Source: SIG603 sp044432645 (GTDB lineage Bacteria > Bacillota > Clostridia > Oscillospirales > Acutalibacteraceae). Taken from it: a stretch of DNA of 64,000 nucleotides. The stretch spans positions 1-64,000 of the forward strand of contig JAWXUM010000007.1 of the NCBI GenBank assembly GCA_044432645.1, in the 5' to 3' direction. Under the pieces are notes generated by a model. That model ran no database searches, was not told the origin of the DNA, and saw only the letters and a program-made list of their open reading frames with translations. The position numbers were made by a program, and so were the translations under genes. This document shows, piece after piece, positions 34,781-42,454 of the stretch. Positions within the stretch are counted from its first letter, which is position 1, and every line of letters starts with the position of its first letter.

Positions 34781-36565
34781 ATGGCTATTGAATTACTTAT
34801 GGGCAATGTTGCTATTGGCTTAGGTGCTATTAGGGCTGGCGTTGGTGTTGTAACTGGTTACCCTGGAACCCCGTCAACCGAAGTTTTGGAAACCATTGCC
34901 AAAAATAACGACGGAAATATTTATGTAGAGTGGTCTGTCAACGAAAAATCTGCTATGGAGGTTGCCGCTGGTGCTTGTTACTCTGGCAAAAGAACTTTGG
35001 TAACAATGAAACAGGTTGGTTTAAACGTTGCCTCTGACCCACTTATGAATTTGTCTTACATAGGCGTAAAAGGTGGTTTGGTTGTGCTTGTTGCTGACGA
35101 CCCAGGCCCTATTTCATCACAAACCGAGCAAGACACTAGAAGTTATGGAATGTACTCAAAACTTCCTGTTTTTGACCCATCTACTCCTGAAGAAGCTTAT
35201 TTAATGATGGCTGATGCCTTTGATTATAGCGAAAAATATAATACACCAGTTATTTTTCGACCAGTCACAAGGCTATGTCACGCTTGCAGTGCTGTTGATT
35301 TAAAACCTCAAATTCAAAAACCTAGTGACACTACTTTTGAAAAAAATCCACGTTTTGTAATTTTCCCAAAACTTGCATATAATTCACACCTTAATATAGA
35401 AAAAAGAAACCCAATTATTGGCGATGATTTTTCTTCTTACAAATACAACATAGCTAGTGGCAAAGGCGAAAAGGCGATAGTAACTGGCTCTGTTAGCTAC
35501 AGTTATGTTAAAGAATTTTTAGACGAAGATGTAAAGCTTTTAAAAATTGCCACCCCTTTCCCTTTTCCAGAGAAACTTGCACTTGAATTTTTAGACACTG
35601 TTAAGGAAGTTTTAGTTATCGAAGAACTAGACCCAGTTTTGGAAAGAGCTTTAATTCATTTAGCTGGCAAAGAAAAGCTTAGTGTAAAGATTAAAGGTAA
35701 ACTAACTGGTGATGTTCAAACTGCTGGCGAAAATTCACCTGAATCTGTAAATGCTGTTTTAAATAAATTTTTAGGCTTAAATAACACTATTGACTTTGAC
35801 AGTGCAGACGATATACCTCTGCCAATTAGACCACCAGTTTTATGTGCTGGTTGCCCTCACAGAGCGTCTTTTTACGCTGTAAAACAAGCTATGAAAGGTA
35901 AAAGAGCTGTTTATTGTGGCGATATTGGCTGTTACACTCTTGGAAATGCAATGCCACTTGACATGGTTGACACTTGCCTTTGCATGGGTGCTGGTATCAC
36001 TATTGCACAGGGTATTAAACACAGCGACAAAGATATTAAAGCCTTTTCATTTATTGGCGACTCAACTTTTTTTGCAGCTGGCATTACTGGAATTGTCAAC
36101 GCTATTTACAATGGTGCCGACATAACTGTTGTAATTTTAGATAACTCCACAACTGCTATGACAGGTCACCAACCTCACCCAGGAACTGGTATAACAATGA
36201 TGGGTGACATTGCCCAAAAAATGAGCATTGAAAAAGTTCTTGAAGGCTTAGGCGTACCTTACATTAGAACGGTTGACCCGCTAAATTTAAGCGAGGCTAT
36301 TGAAGTTGCAAAAGAAGCATCTAATCAAAAAGGTGTTTCGGCTATCATTTATCGTTCACCATGTATTGCAGTTGTAAAAGGTAATAAAAAAACCAGCAAA
36401 ATCACCGACAAATGCGTGTCTTGCGGGAAATGTATTAAAGAAATCGGTTGCCCAGCAATTATGCGTGAGGGCAAAAAAGTTTATATAAACCAAACTCTTT
36501 GCACTAACTGCAAGCTTTGTCACAAAGTTTGTCCGTTTGATGCTATAAAGGAGGTAAACTCATGA
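34781..36565 (+). CDS. iorA: Indolepyruvate ferredoxin oxidoreductase, alpha subunit
   Basis: Converts aryl pyruvates from aromatic amino acids to aryl-acetyl-CoA, reducing ferredoxin. The 594 residues have the N-terminal pyrimidine domain (GVVTGYPGTPSTEVLE), the thiamine diphosphate domain (GDIGCYTLG; GDSTFFAAGI), and a C-terminal ferredoxin part with two Cys clusters (CVSCGKC and CTNCKLCHKVCP). The first cluster has an unusual IGCP fourth Cys spacing. The start is ATG 34781 after AAGGAG. The stop overlaps iorB by 4 bases. Confidence 0.95.
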   Translation: MAIELLMGNVAIGLGAIRAGVGVVTGYPGTPSTEVLETIAKNNDGNIYVEWSVNEKSAMEVAAGACYSGKRTLVTMKQVGLNVASDPLMNLSYIGVKGGLVVLVADDPGPISSQTEQDTRSYGMYSKLPVFDPSTPEEAYLMMADAFDYSEKYNTPVIFRPVTRLCHACSAVDLKPQIQKPSDTTFEKNPRFVIFPKLAYNSHLNIEKRNPIIGDDFSSYKYNIASGKGEKAIVTGSVSYSYVKEFLDEDVKLLKIATPFPFPEKLALEFLDTVKEVLVIEELDPVLERALIHLAGKEKLSVKIKGKLTGDVQTAGENSPESVNAVLNKFLGLNNTIDFDSADDIPLPIRPPVLCAGCPHRASFYAVKQAMKGKRAVYCGDIGCYTLGNAMPLDMVDTCLCMGAGITIAQGIKHSDKDIKAFSFIGDSTFFAAGITGIVNAIYNGADITVVILDNSTTAMTGHQPHPGTGITMMGDIAQKMSIEKVLEGLGVPYIRTVDPLNLSEAIEVAKEASNQKGVSAIIYRSPCIAVVKGNKKTSKITDKCVSCGKCIKEIGCPAIMREGKKVYINQTLCTNCKLCHKVCPFDAIKEVNS

Positions 36566-37131
36566 AATTAAACATTTTACTTGCTGGTGTTGGTGGCCAA
36601 GGTACGGTTTTAGCATCTAAAATTCTTGCAGCTTGTGCTATTAATAAAGGTGTTTTTGCAAGAACAGCAGAAACTATTGGCATGGCACAGCGTGGTGGCT
36701 CTGTTGTTAGCCATGTTAGAATTGGAAAAAATATTGCCTCTCCCCTAATTCCAAAAGGCAAAGCTGATTTAATAATTGCGTTAGAACCAGCTGAAGCTGT
36801 TAGAGTTTTGCCATACCTTAAAAAAGGTGGCAATTTGGTGGTAAATGCGAACGCTATTAAACCAGTTACCGATGTTTCAGCAAAAGTGCCGTATATAGGC
36901 GAAGATATGCTTGAGTACCTTAGAAATCATGTTGAAAATTTATATATAATTGACGGCGATAAACACTGCGAAGATTTAGGTTCTACCAAAATTTTAAATC
37001 TTGTTCTTTTGGGAATTTCGGCCAAAAATGATGTTTTAGGATTTAGTACTGAAGATTTACTTGAAGTAGTAGACCAAAAAATTCCAGAAAAATTTAAGGA
37101 ACTTAATAAAAAAGCTTTGCTAATAGGGTGA
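36562..37131 (+). CDS. iorB: Indolepyruvate ferredoxin oxidoreductase, beta subunit
   Basis: The 189-residue gamma-type partner of IorA. It starts LLAGVGGQGTVLASKIL, the usual nucleotide-fold glycine motif, and has the MAQRGGSVVSHVRIG stretch typical of 2-oxoacid oxidoreductase gamma domains. GGAGG in the iorA end precedes the ATG, and the overlapping ATGA couples translation of the two subunits. Confidence 0.95.
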   Translation: MKLNILLAGVGGQGTVLASKILAACAINKGVFARTAETIGMAQRGGSVVSHVRIGKNIASPLIPKGKADLIIALEPAEAVRVLPYLKKGGNLVVNANAIKPVTDVSAKVPYIGEDMLEYLRNHVENLYIIDGDKHCEDLGSTKILNLVLLGISAKNDVLGFSTEDLLEVVDQKIPEKFKELNKKALLIG

Positions 37132-37212
37132 TAAGTAAGTTACTCATTATGCATAAGCAGGTGAATTGCACCTAATATACGTGGCACATTCGATATAAAC
37201 GTGTTGATTAGC

Positions 37213-37232
37213 GTAGGGGCGTTGTTCCCTAC
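37213..37232. repeat. Dispersed palindromic intergenic repeat, copy 2 (divergent)
   Basis: GTAGGG and CCCTAC arms enclose GCGTTGTT between iorB and the amylase gene. The TAGGG...CCCTA ends and the GGGAACAACG form on the other strand resemble the elements at 34558 and 60047, but less closely. A second small palindrome, AGGTG/CACCT, lies upstream around 37160. Confidence 0.4.
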
Positions 37233-37261
37233 AAAAAATTATATTATGAAAGAGGCTAATT

Positions 37262-38563
37262 ATGTGGGCTTTTGAAAGTTGTTTTTACCAAATTTACCCT
37301 TTAGGTCTTTGTGATGCACCCAACGAAAATGATGGAATTTACGTTAATCGTTTGGGTAAAATCGAGAAATTTATCCCTCATTTAACAAAACTTGGCATAA
37401 ACGCAGTTTATTTTTCACCACTTTTTCAGTCAGATAATCACGGATACGACACTAGAGATTATGCTAATATTGACTGTAGGCTTGGAAATAACGAGGATTT
37501 TAAAGATTTATGTGTTAAATTTCATCAAAATGATATAAAAATTGTCCTAGACGGTGTTTTCAACCATGTAGGACGTGGGTTTTGGGCGTTTCAAGATGTT
37601 CTAAAAAACAGAGAAAACTCAGCCTACAGATACTGGTTTAACATCAGTTTTGATGGCAACAGCTGTTATAATGACGGTCTTTGGTACGAGGGTTGGGAAG
37701 GCCACTATGAGCTTGTCAAGCTGAACCTTGAAAATCCAGAAGTTATCGACCATTTGCTTTATAACGTTGGCAAATGGATTGAAGATTTTGACATTGACGG
37801 ACTTCGTTTGGACGTAGCTTACATGATAAACGAGCATTTTCTCTATAGACTTCGTGAGTTTTGCAACAGTAAAAAACAAGATTTTTTCATAGTTGGTGAA
37901 TGTATTCACGGTGATTATAACAGGCTTTTAAAGTACATGGACTCCGTTACAAATTACGAGTGCTACAAAGGTTTGCACTCTAGCATGAACAGCATGAACA
38001 TGTTTGAGATTGCGCATTCTTTAGGCAGACAATTCGGCAGTGAGCAGTGGTGCTTGTACAAAGGCACCCACCTTATGAGTTTTGTCGATAACCATGATGT
38101 TTCTAGGGTATATTCTGTTTTAAATGACAAAGCGCAAATTAAAGCGATTTACGCTATGCTTTTTGCAATGCCTGGTATTCCTTGCATTTATTACGGCAGT
38201 GAATGGGGTCAAACGGGTGAAAAATCTCATGGAGATAATGCACTAAGACCAAGTACCGACCCTGTTTGGAACGAACTTACAGACTATATTGCTAAGCTTA
38301 TAGAAATAAAAAAAGCAAGTAAAGCGTTAAATTACGGCGATTATTTCAACTTGCAAATTCAAAATAAATATTTAGTTTTAGAAAGAAAATGTAGTGACGA
38401 GCGTGTAATTGCCCTAATTAATGCTAGCGAAGAAGAACACCAAGCACATTTTAACGCAAATTGTGGAAGAGGTACAGATTTATTCACTGGCGACTGGTAT
38501 GATTTTGGTGGTGGTAGCAAAATAGAGCAGTATTCAGTTAAATTTATTAAGACGGAATATTGA
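37262..38563 (+). CDS. GH13 alpha-amylase family glucosidase
   Basis: A 433-residue cytoplasmic (no signal peptide) alpha-glucan hydrolase of the cyclomaltodextrinase or maltodextrin-hydrolase kind. The four GH13 regions are present: DGVFNHVG, GLRLDVAYM with the nucleophile Asp, GECIHG with the acid/base Glu and FVDNHDVSR. A short C-terminal beta domain follows. It lacks the N-terminal domain of classical neopullulanases. A role in breaking glycogen or imported maltodextrins fits the glycogen operon and sugar ATPase in the window, but is inferred. Confidence 0.9.
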   Translation: MWAFESCFYQIYPLGLCDAPNENDGIYVNRLGKIEKFIPHLTKLGINAVYFSPLFQSDNHGYDTRDYANIDCRLGNNEDFKDLCVKFHQNDIKIVLDGVFNHVGRGFWAFQDVLKNRENSAYRYWFNISFDGNSCYNDGLWYEGWEGHYELVKLNLENPEVIDHLLYNVGKWIEDFDIDGLRLDVAYMINEHFLYRLREFCNSKKQDFFIVGECIHGDYNRLLKYMDSVTNYECYKGLHSSMNSMNMFEIAHSLGRQFGSEQWCLYKGTHLMSFVDNHDVSRVYSVLNDKAQIKAIYAMLFAMPGIPCIYYGSEWGQTGEKSHGDNALRPSTDPVWNELTDYIAKLIEIKKASKALNYGDYFNLQIQNKYLVLERKCSDERVIALINASEEEHQAHFNANCGRGTDLFTGDWYDFGGGSKIEQYSVKFIKTEY

Positions 38564-38623
38564 CAAAAAATCCAAATGTTAATGAGCTACCATTGGTTAT
38601 TTTGAAATTTTCGTACCAACAAA

Positions 38624-38650
38624 AGTGGTGTGCATACAACGCACACCACT
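38624..38650 (+). terminator. GC-rich hairpin behind the amylase gene
   Basis: AGTGGTGTGC and GCACACCACT pair perfectly around ATACAAC. There is no T run, so it is more an mRNA 3' stabiliser than a full terminator. Confidence 0.45.
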
Positions 38651-38657
38651 AACATAG

Positions 38658-38694
38658 AAAAACTTGTGATAAAACAAATTATCACAAGTTTTTT
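38658..38694. terminator. Bidirectional terminator between amylase and rny
   Basis: AAAAACTTGTGATAA and TTATCACAAGTTTTTT form a long stem with A and T runs on both sides, so it can serve the amylase gene (plus) and rny (minus). Confidence 0.85.
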
Positions 38695-38700
38695 GTTTAA

Positions 38701-40251
38701 TTATTTAGCAAAATCAACTGCACGGCTTTCTCTAATCATGTTAACTTTAACTTGACCTGGATAGCTCATATCGTTTTCGATTTTTGTACAAATTTCTCTA
38801 GCAAGTAGAGTCATTTTTTCGTCATTAATAATTTCAGGTTTAACCAAAACTCTAATTTCACGACCAGCTTGAATTGCGTAACATCTGTCAACACCGTTGA
38901 AAGAAGATGTAATTTCTTCTAGTGTTTCAAGACGTTTAATATAATTTTCTAAATTTTCACGTCTAGCGCCTGGTCTTGCAGCAGATATAGCATCGGCAGC
39001 TTGAACCAAACAAGCGATAATTGTTTTAGCCTCTACGTCACCATGGTGAGCAGCAATAGCATGAACAACAGCTTCGCTTTCTTTGTACTTTTTAGCAACA
39101 TCAACACCGATTTCAACGTGTGAACCCTCGATTTCGTGGTCTAACGCTTTACCAATGTCATGAAGTAAACCAGCACGTCTTGCAATAGTAGGGTCAAGTC
39201 CTAGCTCAGAAGCCATCATACCAGCTAAGTAAGCAACTTCTAGTGAGTGGTTAAGAACATTTTGTCCAAAACTTGTACGGTAACGCAAACGACCAAGAAT
39301 TTTAACAAGTTCATGGTTAATTCCGTTTACTCCAGCTGAAATAACAGCACGCTCACCCTCGGCTTTCATAGTAGCCTCAACCTCACGTTTTGCTTTTTCA
39401 ACAGTTTCTTCAATTCTACTTGGGTGAATTCTACCATCAGTAATAAGTCTTTCTAGTGCAATTCTAGCAATTTCACGTCTAACAGGTTCGAAACTTGATA
39501 GAGTGATAGCCTCTGGCGTGTCATCGATAATTAAATCAACACCAGTAAGTGTTTCAAGGGTGCGAATATTACGACCCTCTCTACCTATAATACGACCTTT
39601 CATTTCGTCGTTAGGTAGTGGAACAACGCTAATTACGGACTCTGTAACGTGGTCAGATGCACATCTTTGAATAGCCAAAGATATAATTTCTCGACCCATT
39701 TTGTCACATTCATCTTTCATTGTTTGTTCGTATTCCATGATTTTTACAGCTTTTTCATGGTCTAATTGACCGTCAAGCTTTTCAAGCAAATATGATTTTG
39801 CTTGAGTAATAGTGAAAGAAGAAATTTTTTCTAAAACTTCCATTTGGCTTTTCTTTAAGCTATCTGCCTCTTTTACAAGTTCGTCAGCTTTTTTGTTTTT
39901 TTGGTCAATAGACTTTTCTTTAGCCTCTGCTTGGTCATGTTTTTTGTCAAGATTTTCTTCTTTTTGTTGAATACGTCTTTCTTGCCTTTGAATTTCTTTA
40001 CGTCTATCGTTAAGATCTTTTTCGGTTTCAGATCGGAATTTCAAAACTTCGTCTTTACCTTCAAGTAAAACTTCTTTTTTCTTAGCTTGAGCAAGAGTTT
40101 GCGCATCTTTTTTTATACGTTCAGCCTCTACTTCAGCAGAAGTAATACTAGCTTCAGCAATCTTTTTACGGTAAGTAATACCAGCATAAAAAGCAGCTAC
40201 AGCGACGAGAATAACAACAACAGCAACAATTATGATTTGTATTGGACCCAT
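38701..40251 (-). CDS. rny: Ribonuclease Y
   Basis: The membrane-bound endoribonuclease that starts mRNA decay in Firmicutes. Of 516 residues, the N terminus is one membrane helix (about 4-24), then a long charged coiled coil (about 30-200). A KH domain (IIGREGRNIRTLE) and an HD domain with LLHDIGKALDHE follow. I use ATG 40251 after GGAGG because the in-frame GTG at 40257 overlaps that site. A promoter with consensus TTGACA lies upstream. Confidence 0.97.
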   Translation of the reverse strand: MGPIQIIIVAVVVILVAVAAFYAGITYRKKIAEASITSAEVEAERIKKDAQTLAQAKKKEVLLEGKDEVLKFRSETEKDLNDRRKEIQRQERRIQQKEENLDKKHDQAEAKEKSIDQKNKKADELVKEADSLKKSQMEVLEKISSFTITQAKSYLLEKLDGQLDHEKAVKIMEYEQTMKDECDKMGREIISLAIQRCASDHVTESVISVVPLPNDEMKGRIIGREGRNIRTLETLTGVDLIIDDTPEAITLSSFEPVRREIARIALERLITDGRIHPSRIEETVEKAKREVEATMKAEGERAVISAGVNGINHELVKILGRLRYRTSFGQNVLNHSLEVAYLAGMMASELGLDPTIARRAGLLHDIGKALDHEIEGSHVEIGVDVAKKYKESEAVVHAIAAHHGDVEAKTIIACLVQAADAISAARPGARRENLENYIKRLETLEEITSSFNGVDRCYAIQAGREIRVLVKPEIINDEKMTLLAREICTKIENDMSYPGQVKVNMIRESRAVDFAK

Positions 40252-40568
40252 AGGCACCTCCTTTTTCTAATTTTTTTCATTTTTTAGAATTTAAATTATT
40301 TTATTTGGAAAATTTCCAATATGTATTAAAAGCGCATACTTTCAATTACAGTATTATAATTGTAAATCTTTTATACCCTTTTTGTCAAGGTAAATGTGAA
40401 TAAATGTTTATTAAAATGCCAAATTTATTATTATTTTTTCGTAAATTGTGTAAATTTTGTAAAAAATTGTAAGTTTTTACATATAAAATTAAAAATATTT
40501 TTTATAAATCTATTTATTTTATTTCAAATTTAGCTTATAATTATAGAAAAGATTTTAGGAGTGATTTT
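40252..40568. other. 317-base AT-rich divergent intergenic region
   Basis: It holds the rny promoter (40359-40388), a perfect 15-base palindrome TTGGAAAATTTCCAA at 40305-40319 downstream of that promoter, and a weak TATAAT at 40536-40541 that may serve the flavoprotein gene. The rest is AT-rich with no open frame or structure I can support. Confidence 0.5.
40359..40388 (-). promoter_or_regulatory. Candidate rny promoter
   Basis: Minus-strand TTGACA (40383-40388) and TACAAT (40359-40364) spaced by 18 bases. It gives a roughly 100-base 5' leader that contains the TTGGAAAATTTCCAA palindrome. Confidence 0.5.
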
Positions 40569-41189
40569 ATGAAAGTTTTAATACTTAATGGTAGTAGTCA
40601 TTTAAAAGGTTGTACTTACACAGCGCTTGAAGAAATTGGTAAAACTCTAAACGAAAATGGTGTAGAATATGAGATTTTTCAAATAGGTTCTAAAACTATA
40701 AGGGACTGCATAGCATGTGGAAAATGTAGTGGTAATGGCTGTATTTTTAGTGACGACCTTGTTAACGAATTTTGTAAAAAAGCCAAAGAAGCTGATGCTT
40801 TTGTTTTTGGCACACCTGTTTACTATGCCCACCCAAGTGGTAGAATTCTTTCTTTTTTAGATAGATGTTTTTACAGCAGTAAAAGTGCGTTTGAGTTTAA
40901 ACCAGGCTGTGCAATAGCTAGTGCTAGGCGAGCAGGTACAGTAGCTTCGTTTGATGTTTTAAACAAATACTTCACCATTTGTTCAATGCCTGTTGTTTCA
41001 GCGAATTATTGGAACAATGTCCACGGTAGCAACAGTGATGAAGTTGTTAAAGATTTGGAAGGCATGCAAATTATGCGTAATTTAGGCACTAATATGTCAT
41101 GGCTATTAAAATGTATAGACTGTGGTAAAAACGCTGGAATTGACACACCTAAAACGGAGTCAACATACAGAACCAATTTTATTAGATAA
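40569..41189 (+). CDS. NADPH-dependent FMN reductase / iron-sulfur flavoprotein-like
   Basis: A 206-residue flavodoxin-fold protein. The N terminus MKVLILNGSSHLKGCTYTALE is the FMN phosphate-binding loop, CIACGKCSGNGC (about 50-61) resembles the Cys motif of iron-sulfur flavoproteins, and TPVYYAHPSG is the second flavin loop. It is probably a redox enzyme acting on quinone, flavin or ferredoxin-type partners. The Cys set may bind a cluster, which cannot be settled from the sequence. GGAGTG precedes the ATG. The VanY-like gene follows 18 bases later. Confidence 0.85.
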   Translation: MKVLILNGSSHLKGCTYTALEEIGKTLNENGVEYEIFQIGSKTIRDCIACGKCSGNGCIFSDDLVNEFCKKAKEADAFVFGTPVYYAHPSGRILSFLDRCFYSSKSAFEFKPGCAIASARRAGTVASFDVLNKYFTICSMPVVSANYWNNVHGSNSDEVVKDLEGMQIMRNLGTNMSWLLKCIDCGKNAGIDTPKTESTYRTNFIR

Positions 41190-41207
41190 ACCCAAAGGAG
41201 CTACAAG

Positions 41208-42008
41208 GTGAAAAAAGGCAATAACTTTGCACCTCATTTTAAAAACTACGGAAAAATAAAGCAAATTAATCGAAATGAGTCTAACACTAAATTAAAAATT
41301 CTTCATTTTTTAGAAATAGCTTTAGGTATTTTAACGACTGCTGCAATATTTTTTGGACTATACGTAACTTACTTAAAATTTATTGTTCCTACTAGTACCA
41401 CAACTGAAACCATTTATATAGAAGAAAAAGCTGAAACAAATCAAACTGAAGTTTTAGAAGAAACTGATTTTCTATTTATTGTAAACGAAGAAAATCCTCT
41501 TGACGAAGATTACATGTTTGAGCTTGTTGAAACACAGTCTATTTATGTAAGCACTGAAATAAGCACTGCACTTAACCAAATGTGCAGTGCTGCTAGTGAT
41601 AGTGGTTATACACTTGTGTTTAGCGCTGGCTACGTCAGCCCTGAAGATCAAGATGTTTTATATGAAGAAAAAGTGCTTGAGCTTATAAACGACGGATACA
41701 CAAGCATTATGGCTAAATTCAAAGCAAGTTTCTACGCACCTAAAGCGTATGAAGCTGAAAATCAAACTGGCTTTTGTGTGACTATTGACGCTGATAAAGA
41801 TAATTTTTCAAATACTGATGTTTATTCGTGGTTAGTGCAAAACGCTGCCGAGTATGGCTTTGTTTTTAGGTATCCAGACGGTAAAAGTGACACAACCTTA
41901 CACGAAGACGATTTAAGAGTTTTAAGATTTGTCGGCGTAAACGAAGCAATTACCATGAGGCAATTGTCAATGTGCTTGGAAGAATATATAGAATATTTAA
42001 AAAATTAA
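41208..42008 (+). CDS. VanY-like protein lacking its zinc ligands
   Basis: A 266-residue membrane-anchored protein with one helix (about 30-55), a Thr/Glu-rich linker and an extracytoplasmic domain whose order matches VanY/D-alanyl-D-alanine carboxypeptidases (VFSAGYVSPEDQ, then NQTGF, then RYPDGKSD and RFVG). The family's SxHxxGxAxD metal motif is AENQTGFCVT here, and the final ExWHxRxVG is DLRVLRFVG. All zinc ligands and the catalytic Glu are therefore changed, so it is probably not a peptidase but may still bind peptidoglycan. It starts at GTG 41208 after AAAGGAG and lies in an operon with the flavoprotein. Confidence 0.7.
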   Translation: MKKGNNFAPHFKNYGKIKQINRNESNTKLKILHFLEIALGILTTAAIFFGLYVTYLKFIVPTSTTTETIYIEEKAETNQTEVLEETDFLFIVNEENPLDEDYMFELVETQSIYVSTEISTALNQMCSAASDSGYTLVFSAGYVSPEDQDVLYEEKVLELINDGYTSIMAKFKASFYAPKAYEAENQTGFCVTIDADKDNFSNTDVYSWLVQNAAEYGFVFRYPDGKSDTTLHEDDLRVLRFVGVNEAITMRQLSMCLEEYIEYLKN

Positions 42009-42026
42009 AAATAATTCAAAAAGTAC

Positions 42027-42055
42027 TTGCTTTTTTAAGAATAACGTGGTAAAAT
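42027..42055 (+). promoter_or_regulatory. rpmE promoter
   Basis: TTGCTT (42027-42032) and TAAAAT (42050-42055) with a 17-base spacer. The short leader holds a perfect palindrome, TAATTGCGCAATTA (42073-42086), that could be an operator or a structure for L31 control. Confidence 0.6.
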
Positions 42056-42117
42056 AACCATTGTTAATTGTGTAATTGCGCAATTAGTTAGTTAAATCGA
42101 AAGAGGTGACATAGATT

Positions 42118-42318
42118 ATGAAAGCTAACCTACATCCAAATTATGAAAAAACTACTGTTACATGTGCTTGCGGAAATGTTATCGAAACAGCTTCTACAAA
42201 AAAAGATATTAAAGTGGAGATTTGTTCAAAATGCCATCCTTTCTTTACAGGTAAACAAAAGCTTATCGATGCAAGTGGTCGTATAGATATTTTCCAAAAA
42301 CGTTACGGTAAAAAATAA
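42118..42318 (+). CDS. rpmE: Ribosomal protein bL31, zinc-binding form
   Basis: A 66-residue 50S protein. It starts MKANLHPNYEKTTVTCACGN and has four Cys in two pairs (CAC and CSKC), so this is the zinc-bound (C+) form rather than the zinc-free paralogue. The C terminus RIDIFQKRYG is typical. AGAGGTG precedes the ATG. It is monocistronic with its own promoter and terminator. Confidence 0.97.
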   Translation: MKANLHPNYEKTTVTCACGNVIETASTKKDIKVEICSKCHPFFTGKQKLIDASGRIDIFQKRYGKK

Positions 42319-42345
42319 TTTTTTAAAAAGTAGATTTACAAACAA

Positions 42346-42379
42346 AGGCGATGCATTTTGCATCGCCTATTTTGTTTTA
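42346..42379 (+). terminator. rpmE terminator
   Basis: AGGCGATGCA/TGCATCGCCT hairpin followed by ATTTTGTTTT. Confidence 0.85.
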
Positions 42380-42405
42380 TAAAGGTATTTTAAAGAAATA
42401 TTGGA

Positions 42406-42444
42406 TAAAAATCGCCCCTAAGAATTTTCATTCTTAGGGGCGAT
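42406..42444 (-). terminator. Terminator of the large surface protein gene
   Basis: ATCGCCCCTAAGAAT/ATTCTTAGGGGCGAT hairpin (42411-42444) with TTTTT on the minus-strand 3' side. Confidence 0.85.
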
Positions 42445-42454
42445 AGTTTGTATT

